Source: Burkholderiales bacterium RIFCSPLOWO2_12_FULL_65_40
GTDB lineage: Bacteria; Pseudomonadota; Gammaproteobacteria; Burkholderiales; Burkholderiaceae_C
NCBI GenBank assembly: GCA_001770955.1
Contig: MESL01000037.1
Coordinates: 1 to 58,902 of the forward strand
DNA: 58,902 bases
Direction: 5' to 3'
Shown here: piece by piece, positions 15,053 to 23,939 of the stretch
Numbering within the stretch: position 1 is the stretch's first letter
How the letters are laid out: each line of letters begins with the position of its first letter
The notes under the pieces: model-generated
What the model was told of the DNA's origin: nothing
Databases searched by the model: none
The model's input: only the letters and a program-made list of their open reading frames with translations
Made by a program: the position numbers and the translations under genes

Positions 15053-16336
15053 ATGCTTTTGCGCCAAGCCCCGACTGTTTCTGCCCTGTCCCCAGCATCC
15101 CCCCGATCGCGCCAGCGGCAGGCCCTCGCCGTTGGCTGCCTGGGCGCGGCGCTGCTGCTCTCGGCCTGCGGCAAGGGCGATGCGCCCGCCGCGCCACCCG
15201 GTGGCGGCATGCCGCCGCCCGAAGTGGGCGTGGTGGTGGCCAAGCCGGGCGATGTCGGCCTGATCACCGAGCTGCCCGGCCGTCTGGAGGCCTCGCGCGT
15301 GGCGCAGGTGCGGGCGCGTGCCGCCGGCATCTTGCAGAAACGGCTGTTCCGCGAGGGCAGTGACGTGAAGGCGGGGCAGCCCCTGTTTGCCATCGACGCT
15401 GCGCCCTACGCAGCGGCTTTGCAGAGTGCCGAGGCCACGCTGGCGCGGGCCCAGGCCAACCTGACGCAGACCACGGCGCTGGCCGAGCGCTACAAGCCGC
15501 TGGTGGCCGCCAACGCCGTCAGCCAGCAGGAATACGCCAATGCCGTGGCGGCGCAAAAGGCGGCGGAGGCCGAGGTGGCCGCCGGCAAGGCAGCGGTGCA
15601 GACGGGCCGCATCAACCTGAATTACGCCAGTGTCACGGCGCCGATTTCGGGCCGCATCGGCCGCGCCCTGGTCACCGAAGGGGCGCTGGTGGGGCAGGGC
15701 GAGGCCACGCAACTGGCCGTCATCCAGCAGGTGGACCCGGTGTATGTCAATTTCACCCAGTCGGCCGGCGAGGTGATGAAGCTGCGCCGCGCCCTGGCCG
15801 AGGGCCAGTTGCAGCGCGCCGGGGGCAGCGAAGCGGCCAGCGTGCGCCTGGTGCTGGAGGATGGCAGCGAATACGCCCGCCCCGGCAAGCTGCTGTTTTC
15901 CGACCTGACGGTGGACGCCAGCACGGGCCAGATCACGCTGCGCGCCGAGGTGCCCAACCCCAAGGGCGATTTGCTGCCGGGCCTGTATGTGCGCGTGCGG
16001 CTCGAGCAGGCCCAGGTGTCCAACGCCATCACGCTGCCCCAGCAGGCGGTCACACGCACCCAGCAGGGTGACCGCATCACCGTGGTGGACGCCGACGGCA
16101 AGCCCAGCCCGCGCATGGTGAAGGTGGGTGCAGCCCGCAACAACCAGTGGATCGTGCTGGAGGGCCTGAAGGCGGGCGAGCAGGTCATGGTCGATGGCTT
16201 CCAGAAGCTGCAGATGATGCCGCCCGGCACGCCGGTGAAGGCCGTGCCCTGGCAGGCCCCCGGCAGCGCCGCCGCACCCGCGGCTGCGCCCGCTGCCAGT
16301 GCCCCTGCTGCGGCCGCCAGCGCCGGTCAGTCATAA
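15053..16336 (+). CDS. acrA: RND efflux periplasmic adaptor lipoprotein
   Basis: Membrane fusion protein of a tripartite pump: it joins the inner-membrane RND transporter to the outer-membrane channel. The 427-residue product has a signal peptide ending in the lipobox LLLSAC, a lipoyl/barrel-sandwich domain with the RVAQVRARAAGILQKRLFREG hairpin half split around a coiled-coil (about 100-185, rich in Ala/Gln/Glu), and beta-barrel domains with DPVYVNFTQSAGEVM and VRVRLEQAQVSNAI. The tail is Ala/Pro-rich low complexity. Start ATG 15053 has GAAGGAA upstream. First gene of a three-gene operon; 12 nt to the transporter gene. Confidence 0.93.
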   Translation: MLLRQAPTVSALSPASPRSRQRQALAVGCLGAALLLSACGKGDAPAAPPGGGMPPPEVGVVVAKPGDVGLITELPGRLEASRVAQVRARAAGILQKRLFREGSDVKAGQPLFAIDAAPYAAALQSAEATLARAQANLTQTTALAERYKPLVAANAVSQQEYANAVAAQKAAEAEVAAGKAAVQTGRINLNYASVTAPISGRIGRALVTEGALVGQGEATQLAVIQQVDPVYVNFTQSAGEVMKLRRALAEGQLQRAGGSEAASVRLVLEDGSEYARPGKLLFSDLTVDASTGQITLRAEVPNPKGDLLPGLYVRVRLEQAQVSNAITLPQQAVTRTQQGDRITVVDADGKPSPRMVKVGAARNNQWIVLEGLKAGEQVMVDGFQKLQMMPPGTPVKAVPWQAPGSAAAPAAAPAASAPAAAASAGQS

Positions 16337-16348
16337 GGAGCCAGCCCC

Positions 16349-19300
16349 ATGGCCAAGTTCTTTATTGACCGCCCCATCTTCGCGTGGGTGATTGCCTTGT
16401 TCATCATGGTGCTGGGCGCCGTGTCGATCACCAAGCTGCCGGTGTCGCAATACCCCTCGGTGGCGCCACCGACCATCGTCGTCAGTGCCGCCTATCCCGG
16501 TGCTTCGGCACAAACGCTGGAAGACAGCGTGCTGGCCGTGATCGAGCGCGAAATGAACGGCGCGCCCGGCCTGGCCTACATGGAGGCCGTGAGCCAGGCG
16601 AACGGCACCGGCACCCTCACGCTGAGCTTCGAGCCGGGCACGAATGCCGATCTGGCACAGGTCGAGGTGCAGAACCGCCTGTCGCGCGCTGCGCCGCGCC
16701 TGCCGGCGGTGGTGAACCAGCAGGGCGTGCGCGTGGACAAGTCGCGCAGCAACTTCCTGCTGTTCACCATGCTGTCGTCGTCCGACCCCCAATTCGACGT
16801 CAACGCGCTGAGCGACTACGCCGCGCGCAACGTGGTGCCCGAACTGCAGCGCCTGCCCGGCATCGGCCAGGTGCAGCTGTTCGGTGCAGAGCGCGCCATG
16901 CGCGTCTGGGTCGATCCGGCCAAGCTGCAGGGCTTCAACCTCTCGGCGGCCGATGTCGCCAGCGCCATCCAGGCGCAGAACGCGCAGGTGTCGGCCGGCA
17001 GCCTGGGCGAGTTGCCCAACCTGAGTGGTCAGACGATCTCGGCCACCGTGGTGGTGCCGGGGCAGATCAGCTCGACCCAGGAGTTTGGCAACATCGTGCT
17101 GCGTGCCAATGCCGACGGTTCCACGGTGCGCCTCAGGGATGTGGCGCGCATCGAACTGGGCGCCCAGTCGTATGCCACCACTGCGCGTCTCAACGGCAAG
17201 CCGGCCACCGGCATGGGGGTGCAGCTGTCGCCCTCGGGCAATGCGCTGGCGGCAGCCGCAGCAGTCAAGACCCGCATGGCCGAGCTGGAAAAATACTTTC
17301 CGTCCGGCGTGAGCTGGACCATTCCGTACGACAGCTCCAACTTCGTCAAGATTTCCATCAAGCAGGTCGCCATGACCCTGCTCGAAGCCATTGCGCTCGT
17401 GTTTCTGGTGATGTTCCTGTTCCTGCAGAACTTCCGCTACACCATCATCCCGACCATCGTGGTGCCGGTGGCGTTGCTGGGCACCTTTGGTGCGTTGCTG
17501 GCCATGGGCTTTTCGATCAACGTGCTGACCATGTTCGGCATGGTGCTGGTGATCGGCATCGTGGTGGACGACGCCATTGTGGTGGTCGAAAACGTCGAGC
17601 GCATCATGAACGAGGAGGGCCTGCCGCCCCTGCAGGCGACGCGCAAGGCCATGGGCCAGATTTCGGGCGCCATCATCGGCATCACCGTGGTGCTGATCTC
17701 GGTGTTTCTGCCGCTGGCGTTCTTTGCCGGCTCGGTGGGCAACATCTACCGCCAGTTCTCGGCGGTGATGGGGGTGTCGATTGCCTTTTCCGCCCTCATG
17801 GCACTGTCGCTCACGCCGGCGCTGTGCGCCACGTTGCTCAAGCCCGTCGAGGCCGGGCATGGGCACGCCAAGAAGGGGTTTTTTGGTGGTTTCAACCGCG
17901 GTTTTGCCCGCACCGCCAAGGGCTACGAAGGCTGGGTGGCCAAGCTGCTGCGCCGTGGCGGCCGCATGATGGTCATCTATGTCGCGCTGATCGCTGCCGT
18001 GGGCGTGCTGTACATGCGCCTGCCGACCTCCTTCCTGCCGAACGAAGACCAGGGCAACCTGCTGGTGAACATCCAGCTGCCGCCGGGCGCCACGCTGGAA
18101 CGCACCCAGGCCGTGGTCGAAAAGGTCGAAGATTTCATGCTCAAGCAACCCGAAGTCAAGAACATGGTTGCCGTGCTGGGCTTCAGCTTCTCGGGCCAGG
18201 GGCAGAATGCCGGCCTGTCGTTCGTGACGCTCAAGGACTGGTCCGAGCGCGCCGGTGCCGGGCACACGGCCGAGGCCATTGCGGGCCGGGCCATGGGCGC
18301 GCTGTCGGGTGTGCGCGATGCGTTCATCTTCGCGCTGAGCCCGCCCGCCATTCCCGAGCTGGGGGTGAGCTCGGGCTTCACTTTCCGCCTGCAGGACCGC
18401 GGTGGCAATGGCCATGATGCGCTGGTGGCGGCCCGCAACCAGATGCTGGGCATGGCCCGGCAGAGCAAGATTCTGGCGGGCGTGCGCCCCGACGGGCTGG
18501 AAGACGCACCGCAGCTCCAGGTCGACATCGACCGCGACAAGGCCAGCGCGCAGGGCGTGAGTTTTGCCGCCATCAACAGCGCCATCTCCACCGCACTGGG
18601 CTCAGCCTATATCAACGACTTCCCGAACGCCGGGCGGCTGCAGCGCGTCGTGGTGCAGGCCGAGGCCGGGGCGCGCATGCAGCCTGATGACATCCTCAAG
18701 CTGACGGCGATCAACAGCCAGGGCAAGGCCGTGCCGCTGTCGGCGTTTGCCACCACGCGCTGGAAAACCGGTGCCATGCAGACCGTGCGCTACAACGGCT
18801 ACCCGGCCATGCGCATTGCCGGTGGGGCCGCGCCCGGCTACAGCACCGGCGATGCCATGGCCGAGATGGAACGCATGGCTGCGCAGCTGCCCGCGGGTTT
18901 CGGCTTCGAATGGACGGGCCAGTCGCGCGAGGAAAAACTGGCCGGCTCGCAGGCCATGGTGCTGTACGGCTTCGCCATCCTGGCCGTGTTCCTGTGCCTG
19001 GCCGCGCTGTATGAAAGCTGGTCGATTCCGCTGTCGGTCATTCTGGTGGTGCCGCTGGGGGTGCTGGGTGTGCTGCTGGGCGTGAGCCTGCGGGGCATGG
19101 CCAACGACGTGTACTTCCAGGTGGGGCTGATCACCATCATCGGCCTGTCGGCGAAGAACGCCATCCTGATCATCGAGTTCGCCAAAGACCTGCAGGCGCA
19201 GGGCAAGAGCGTCGTCGAGTCGGCGCTGGCCGCGGCGCATCTGCGCTTCCGTCCGATCGTCATGACCTCGCTGGCCTTTATCCTGGGGGTTCTGCCCCTG

Positions 19301-19507
19301 GCCATCGCCTCGGGTGCCAGTTCGGCGAGCCAGCGGGCCATTGGCACCGGCGTGATCGCGGGCATGGTGGTGGGAACCACGATGGCCGTGTTTTTCGTGC
19401 CGGTTTTCTTCGTCGTGGTGCGCAGCCTGTTCAAGGGCAGCGCGCGCCAGCGGCAATTTGATGCCCAGCATTCGCACCAGACCGGCGCGGGGAACGACCA
19501 TGCGTAA
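16349..19507 (+). CDS. acrB: RND multidrug efflux transporter, AcrB/MexB type
   Basis: Inner-membrane proton/drug antiporter of the HAE1 family, 1052 residues, full length. It starts MAKFFIDRPIFAWVIALFIM, a classic HAE1 N-terminus, and shows 12 membrane segments with two large periplasmic loops. The proton-relay aspartates are in the TM4 segment GIVVDDAIVVVENVER; the TM10 region carries the matching Lys in LSAKNAILIIEFAKD. Three-component substrates are typically dyes, solvents, antibiotics and detergents; which apply cannot be told from sequence. RBS AAGGAG precedes the ATG. The stop overlaps the outer-membrane channel gene by 8 nt, so the two are translationally coupled. Confidence 0.95.
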   Translation: MAKFFIDRPIFAWVIALFIMVLGAVSITKLPVSQYPSVAPPTIVVSAAYPGASAQTLEDSVLAVIEREMNGAPGLAYMEAVSQANGTGTLTLSFEPGTNADLAQVEVQNRLSRAAPRLPAVVNQQGVRVDKSRSNFLLFTMLSSSDPQFDVNALSDYAARNVVPELQRLPGIGQVQLFGAERAMRVWVDPAKLQGFNLSAADVASAIQAQNAQVSAGSLGELPNLSGQTISATVVVPGQISSTQEFGNIVLRANADGSTVRLRDVARIELGAQSYATTARLNGKPATGMGVQLSPSGNALAAAAAVKTRMAELEKYFPSGVSWTIPYDSSNFVKISIKQVAMTLLEAIALVFLVMFLFLQNFRYTIIPTIVVPVALLGTFGALLAMGFSINVLTMFGMVLVIGIVVDDAIVVVENVERIMNEEGLPPLQATRKAMGQISGAIIGITVVLISVFLPLAFFAGSVGNIYRQFSAVMGVSIAFSALMALSLTPALCATLLKPVEAGHGHAKKGFFGGFNRGFARTAKGYEGWVAKLLRRGGRMMVIYVALIAAVGVLYMRLPTSFLPNEDQGNLLVNIQLPPGATLERTQAVVEKVEDFMLKQPEVKNMVAVLGFSFSGQGQNAGLSFVTLKDWSERAGAGHTAEAIAGRAMGALSGVRDAFIFALSPPAIPELGVSSGFTFRLQDRGGNGHDALVAARNQMLGMARQSKILAGVRPDGLEDAPQLQVDIDRDKASAQGVSFAAINSAISTALGSAYINDFPNAGRLQRVVVQAEAGARMQPDDILKLTAINSQGKAVPLSAFATTRWKTGAMQTVRYNGYPAMRIAGGAAPGYSTGDAMAEMERMAAQLPAGFGFEWTGQSREEKLAGSQAMVLYGFAILAVFLCLAALYESWSIPLSVILVVPLGVLGVLLGVSLRGMANDVYFQVGLITIIGLSAKNAILIIEFAKDLQAQGKSVVESALAAAHLRFRPIVMTSLAFILGVLPLAIASGASSASQRAIGTGVIAGMVVGTTMAVFFVPVFFVVVRSLFKGSARQRQFDAQHSHQTGAGNDHA

Positions 19508-20957
19508 AACTCTGCAGACTGTGACTTCGCGCTCCGGCGCCCTTGCACGCACCCCGCTGGCGGCCGCCTGCGCCGCACTGCTGCTGGCCGGCTGCTCCAT
19601 GATGCCCGTGTACGAGCGCCCGCCCGCCCCCGTGGCGACGCAGTGGCCCACCCTGGGCGCTGCCTTGCCGGCGGATGCCACGGCCCGCGCGGCCGGGGAT
19701 CTGCCCTGGCAGGCGTTTGTGGTCGATGCCCGCCTGCGCACCCTGATCGAGCAGGCCCTGGCCGGCAACCGCGACCTGCGCATGGCCGCGCTGGCCATCG
19801 AGCAGGCGCGCGCCCAGTACCAGATCCGCAGCGCCGACCAGACGCCCACGCTGAACCTGGCCGCCGCCGGGAACCGCCAGCCTGCCTCGGGTGGCGGCAT
19901 CAGCAGCACCTACACCGTGGGCCTGGCCATGGCGAGCTGGGAGATCGATTTTTTTGGCCGCATTGCCAGTCTCAAGGAGGCCGCACTGTCGCAGTATCTG
20001 GCCACCGAGGAGGCCCGGCGTGCCGTGCAGACCAGCCTGATTGCCTCCGTGGCGAATGCCTGGCTGAGCCTGCAGGCCAACGACGAGTTGCTGGCGCTGA
20101 CCCAGCGCACGCTGGTCACGCGCGAGGATTCGCTGCGACTGGTCCGCCTGCGCTTTGACCAGGGGGTGGCCTCGGCCCTGGACCTGCGCCAGGCCGAGTC
20201 GCTGGTGGCGACAGCGCGCGTGGCGCTGGCGCAGCAGCAACGTCTGCGGGCGCTGGACGTGAACGCACTCACCCTGTTGACCGGCCAGCCCTTGCCCGCT
20301 GAACTCCTGGACAGCCAGGGCGGCAGCGATCCGCTGTTTGCACCGGTGCCTGAAGGCCTGCCGTCCGACCTGCTGGCGCAACGTGCCGATGTGCGCCAGG
20401 CCGAGCAGTTGCTGATGGCCGCCAACGCCAGCATTGGTGCGGCGCGCGCAGCCTTCTTTCCGCGCATTGCCCTGACCGCGAGCGCGGGCACGGCCAGCAA
20501 CGCGCTCTCGGGCCTGTTCAAGGACGGCTCCTGGGGCTGGACCCTGGCACCCCAGGCCCTGCTGCCGATTTTCGACGCCGGGCGCAACCAGGCGGGGCTC
20601 GATTCCGCCCTGGCAGGACGCGAAATAGCCCTGGCACAGTACGAAAAAGCCATCCAGACTGCGTTCCGCGAAGTGTCCGACGCGCTGGCAGGCCGCGCCA
20701 CCCTGGGCGACCAGTGGCAGGCCCAGCAGGCCCAGGCCGAGGCCGAGGCCGACCGCTTCCGGCTGGCCGATCTGCGTTACCGCAACGGTGTCGCCAGTTC
20801 CCTGGAAGTGCTCGATGCCCAGCGAGCGCTGTTCGCCAGCCAGCAGGCGCTGGTGCAGACCCGGCTGGCGCTGCGCCAGAACCAGGTGCTTTTGTACAAG
20901 GCGCTGGGCGGCGGCTGGGAATTGCCTCCAGGGCAGACCGACCGGACAGGCGGCTGA
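19500..20957 (+). CDS. Outer membrane efflux channel lipoprotein (NodT/OprM family)
   Basis: A TolC-like channel of 485 residues that completes the pump. The signal peptide ends in the lipobox LLLAGC. The two outer-membrane efflux repeats are visible (about 60-255 and 275-470), with typical motifs such as ASWEIDFFGRIASLKEAA, SLIASVANAWLSL and a second-half FPRIALTASAGTASNALSGLF. The start ATG at 19500 lies inside the end of acrB; a longer frame beginning 14 codons earlier would sit deeper in acrB and lacks a signal peptide. The gene is followed after 4 nt by a convergent c-di-GMP gene. Confidence 0.92.
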   Translation: MRKTLQTVTSRSGALARTPLAAACAALLLAGCSMMPVYERPPAPVATQWPTLGAALPADATARAAGDLPWQAFVVDARLRTLIEQALAGNRDLRMAALAIEQARAQYQIRSADQTPTLNLAAAGNRQPASGGGISSTYTVGLAMASWEIDFFGRIASLKEAALSQYLATEEARRAVQTSLIASVANAWLSLQANDELLALTQRTLVTREDSLRLVRLRFDQGVASALDLRQAESLVATARVALAQQQRLRALDVNALTLLTGQPLPAELLDSQGGSDPLFAPVPEGLPSDLLAQRADVRQAEQLLMAANASIGAARAAFFPRIALTASAGTASNALSGLFKDGSWGWTLAPQALLPIFDAGRNQAGLDSALAGREIALAQYEKAIQTAFREVSDALAGRATLGDQWQAQQAQAEAEADRFRLADLRYRNGVASSLEVLDAQRALFASQQALVQTRLALRQNQVLLYKALGGGWELPPGQTDRTGG

Positions 20958-20961
20958 GCCG

Positions 20962-22848
20962 TCAGGCTGCTACTGCCACCGTCTCGTTCAGAACGCCAGG
21001 CCCGGGTTGCTGGCTGCACACGGCCCGACCCGTGGCAGCATCGAGCACGACGATGCCGCAGGCGGCCTGCTTGGCTTCGTGTTTGGCCTGTGCGGCCAGG
21101 TTGGCCACTTCTTCGGCGTGGCGCAGCAGGCCCGGCGGAATGCGCGCGGCACCCATCGACAGCGTGGTGCACGGGAAGAACCGCTGAATGCCATGCCGGT
21201 CTTCGGCATGGATGCCGCCGGCCTGGCGGGCCGTGTCATCGAAAAGGCTCCGGGCTTCGAGCGCGAATTCGTCCACGATGCTGCGGCATCGCTCCAGCCA
21301 GTCGCTGCTCTGGAACAGGATCAGAAAGTCGTCACCGCCCACATGGCCGACGAAGTCACGCCGCGCATCGCAATGGGCCACCACCAGGCGCGCCACCAGC
21401 CGGATCATCTCGTCGCCGCGCCAGTAGCCATACTGGTCGTTGAAGGGCTTGAAGTGGTTGAGGTCGGCATAGCAGGCCACGAAGCCATTGCCGCTTTCGA
21501 GCAGCCGCTCGATGTGCATGCTGATGGGGATGTTGCCGGGCAGGAAGGTCAGCGGGTTGGCGTGGCGTGCCGCCTCGATGCGCGCCTCGGTCACGGCGCG
21601 CACCAGCTTGTCGCCCGTGCCCAGGCCGATGTAGCGGCCGTTGTCGGTGACGATGAAGCCGTCGCTGAGGTAGCGCTGGTCCTGCGAGGTCAGGATGCCG
21701 ATGAGCTGGTCCACGTCGCAGTCCAGCTCGACGATGCGGGGAGCGGGGTTGGCGAAGGCGATGCAGGCCTTGCGGCCATGCACCTCGCGGAAGTACAGCG
21801 TGGCGTAGTGGTTCACGAACTGCTGGCGGTTGATCAGTGCCACGGGGCGCTCGTCCTCCACCACGGCCATGGCATGCAGCTCGGGGTGGTGCATGAACAG
21901 CTGGGCCACGGCGTCGTTCGGGGTGTCGGGTGTGGCTGTGGGGGCCTGCACCACCTGCAGACCCCGCAGGATCCCGGGGCGCGCCGATTGCGTGAGGTGG
22001 GGCAGCACGGCCACGCGGCGGTCCTGCATCACTTCGAGGGCCGGGCCGTCAAGGGCTGGCCGGGCGGTCAGGGCGGGTCGTCCCAGCAGCCAGCCCTGGC
22101 CGTAGGGGATGTCGAGGTCACGCAGCACGCGCAGATCGTCCTGGGTTTCGATGCCCTCGGCCACGAGCTGGGTGCCGAACATGTCGGCAATGCCTTTGAT
22201 GGCGCGCAGCATCTGCAGGTTCTCGGGCTGTTCGACAAGGTCGTGTATGAAATATTTGTCGATCTTCACGTAGTCGGGTTTGACTTCCGACCACAGCCGC
22301 AGGCTGGAGCGTCCGTCGCCAAAGTCGTCCAGCGCCAGGCGCATGCCGGCGGCGTGCACGGCCTTGACGGCCTGGCGCAGCGGAACCATGTCGGTCACGC
22401 GGTCGTGTTCGGTGATTTCCAGCACCAGCATCCGGGGCAAAACGCCGAAGTCGCGCAGGGTCGCGCTCAGCTTGCCTGCGCCGCACAGCGCCACACCCCG
22501 GACCAGCGCATCGGCACTGATGTTCACGAACAGCCGCCCTGCGGCGCCCAGGGCGGCCCAGTCCTGCAGGGCGATATAGACGCACATCAGTTCAAAGTCC
22601 GGCAGGATGCGTTCGCAGCGAGCCATGTCCAGCAGCGTGTCGGGACGGTGCAGGGGAGATCCTTCGGGGCCACGGATCAGGGCCTCGTGGGCGAAAACGG
22701 TTCCGGCACGGAGGTCTCCCAGGGGCTGGAAAACGCAATGCAATCCCCCTTCCCGGATCAGCTGTGCGAGGGGGCCCGCGCCCGTGCGCATGGCGGGCGA
22801 GAGGGCTGCGACCACGTGGCTGCGTTGTTCGGCGTTGCGGAGTTGCAT
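20962..22848 (-). CDS. EAL-CBS-GGDEF protein, c-di-GMP signalling
   Basis: A 628-residue cytoplasmic protein without membrane segments. Order: EAL phosphodiesterase domain (about 25-265; HEALIRGP, NISADAL, EITEHD, DDFGDGRSSL, KIDKYFI, VAEGIET all present, so the active site looks intact), a CBS pair region (about 295-425, MAVVEDERPVALINRQ and GFIVTDNGRYIGLG), and a degenerate-looking GGDEF domain (about 440-600) whose motif is GGDDF in HVGGDDFLIL. GGDDF variants can still be active or can bind GTP to stimulate the EAL domain. The CBS pair may sense adenine nucleotides. Convergent with the efflux operon; the upstream region is shared with a Crp/Fnr regulator. Confidence 0.88.
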   Translation of the reverse strand: MQLRNAEQRSHVVAALSPAMRTGAGPLAQLIREGGLHCVFQPLGDLRAGTVFAHEALIRGPEGSPLHRPDTLLDMARCERILPDFELMCVYIALQDWAALGAAGRLFVNISADALVRGVALCGAGKLSATLRDFGVLPRMLVLEITEHDRVTDMVPLRQAVKAVHAAGMRLALDDFGDGRSSLRLWSEVKPDYVKIDKYFIHDLVEQPENLQMLRAIKGIADMFGTQLVAEGIETQDDLRVLRDLDIPYGQGWLLGRPALTARPALDGPALEVMQDRRVAVLPHLTQSARPGILRGLQVVQAPTATPDTPNDAVAQLFMHHPELHAMAVVEDERPVALINRQQFVNHYATLYFREVHGRKACIAFANPAPRIVELDCDVDQLIGILTSQDQRYLSDGFIVTDNGRYIGLGTGDKLVRAVTEARIEAARHANPLTFLPGNIPISMHIERLLESGNGFVACYADLNHFKPFNDQYGYWRGDEMIRLVARLVVAHCDARRDFVGHVGGDDFLILFQSSDWLERCRSIVDEFALEARSLFDDTARQAGGIHAEDRHGIQRFFPCTTLSMGAARIPPGLLRHAEEVANLAAQAKHEAKQAACGIVVLDAATGRAVCSQQPGPGVLNETVAVAA

Positions 22849-22972
22849 GGTGTGTGGATCAAGGGTATTACCAAGCGTTAACCCTAGGGCTTGTCTGTGA
22901 CATGGCTGTTACCGGGTGTCACGTTTCAGGGTCTTCCCTGTGGTGCCATCGAAAGGGCGGACGGCAATTTTC

Positions 22973-22986
22973 TTGATTCAGAGCAA
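22973..22986. promoter_or_regulatory. FNR/CRP-like half-conserved box
   Basis: TTGATTCAGAGCAA matches the FNR consensus TTGATNNNNATCAA at all but one base. It lies about 40 nt before the Crp/Fnr-type gene and in the divergent intergenic region with the EAL-GGDEF gene, so autoregulation is possible. Confidence 0.3.
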
Positions 22987-23024
22987 ATCGGCGGCGACTG
23001 CCGGGGCCGCGCGCCCTGAATTTG

Positions 23025-23699
23025 ATGTGCCTCAAAACCCGGCATGAATTCGCACTGCAAAGTGCCTTCCATATGTTGCCTAACTATTCCCCAGAAATGC
23101 CCAAGGAGTGCGAGGTCGTGGCACCTGGCGAAGTGCTGCGCGTTCGCCAGGAAAAGCTCACCTCGGTGCTGCATCTGGTCAGCGGCCGTGTGCTGTTGGG
23201 CATCCGCGAAGACGGCCAGATGCGCCACCAGCTCGGCGTGGTGGAGGGGCCTTTCTGGCTCGACGGCGCCGCTGCCATGCTGGGCCTGCCCTGTGCCGTC
23301 GACATGGTGACCGAGACCCGTGTGCAGCTGCGCCGCCAGCCCATCGAGGCGTTCCTGCGCAGTGTCGAAGCCCTGCCCAAGTCGGCGCAGTTGCTGCTGC
23401 ATGACATGGCGGTGGGCTATCGCCAGCAAACCGAACTGGCGGTGAGCCGGTTGGCCCAGGACGCGGAGGCCCGTTGCGCGCAGTGGCTGTTGAGCCACGC
23501 GCAGCACGATGGCAATGGCGCCCTGAGCGTCACCCTGAGCCAGCGCAAGCGCTTGATTGCGGCGCAACTGGGCATTGCCCCGGAAACCTTCTCCCGCGTG
23601 CTGCGCAACCTGCGTGACCATGGCCTGATCATGGGTTCGGGCAATGTGCTCAAACTGCCGGAGCCTGGCGCGCTGGAGTTGGTGGCCAGCGGCTGCTAG
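23025..23699 (+). CDS. Crp/Fnr-family transcription regulator
   Basis: About 224 residues: an N-terminal cyclic-nucleotide-binding-like beta-barrel (about 25-110, VVAPGEVLRVRQEKLTSVLH), a dimerisation helix and a C-terminal winged helix (about 145-215) with the recognition segment KRLIAAQLGIAPETFSRVLR. No N-terminal or barrel cysteine cluster for an iron-sulfur centre is seen, so it is not an oxygen-sensing FNR; the effector is unknown. The start is uncertain: ATG at 23025 lacks a good ribosome-binding site, and ATG at 23073 (MLPNYSPEMPKE) is an alternative. It sits between two c-di-GMP genes and may regulate them. Confidence 0.82.
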   Translation: MCLKTRHEFALQSAFHMLPNYSPEMPKECEVVAPGEVLRVRQEKLTSVLHLVSGRVLLGIREDGQMRHQLGVVEGPFWLDGAAAMLGLPCAVDMVTETRVQLRRQPIEAFLRSVEALPKSAQLLLHDMAVGYRQQTELAVSRLAQDAEARCAQWLLSHAQHDGNGALSVTLSQRKRLIAAQLGIAPETFSRVLRNLRDHGLIMGSGNVLKLPEPGALELVASGC

Positions 23700-23729
23700 C
23701 CTCGCCGCTGCGCATCGTTCTGAAGCAGC

Positions 23730-23766
23730 GCACCGCCCGCACCGCACAGTGCGGCACGGGCGGTGC
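23730..23766. other. Long stable hairpin between regulator and GGDEF genes
   Basis: GCACCGCCCG (23730-23739) pairs perfectly with CGGGCGGTGC (23757-23766), and the interior adds CCGCA/TGCGG around a short loop. No T-run follows, so it is not a standard intrinsic terminator; it could end the upstream transcript with help from Rho or stabilise a 3' end. Confidence 0.4.
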
Positions 23767-23939
23767 GGGCCGTTGGCACCCGCCGCGCGCTCAGGGTTTT
23801 TCCCCGTCGATCACTGAGGGTTCCACCCAAGCCGGGGTGGGATGGGGCTGCGTATATTCAACGCATCCCCTATGCAAACACCTCTGATTGCTTCAGCGAC
23901 GCGACATTTCTGCCTCCGAAGGGATGGCAGGGGGCGCAC

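Noticed and set aside
16331..18415. 694-codon minus-strand frame
   Set aside because: Lies wholly opposite acrB, is His/Gln-rich and has no recognisable domain.
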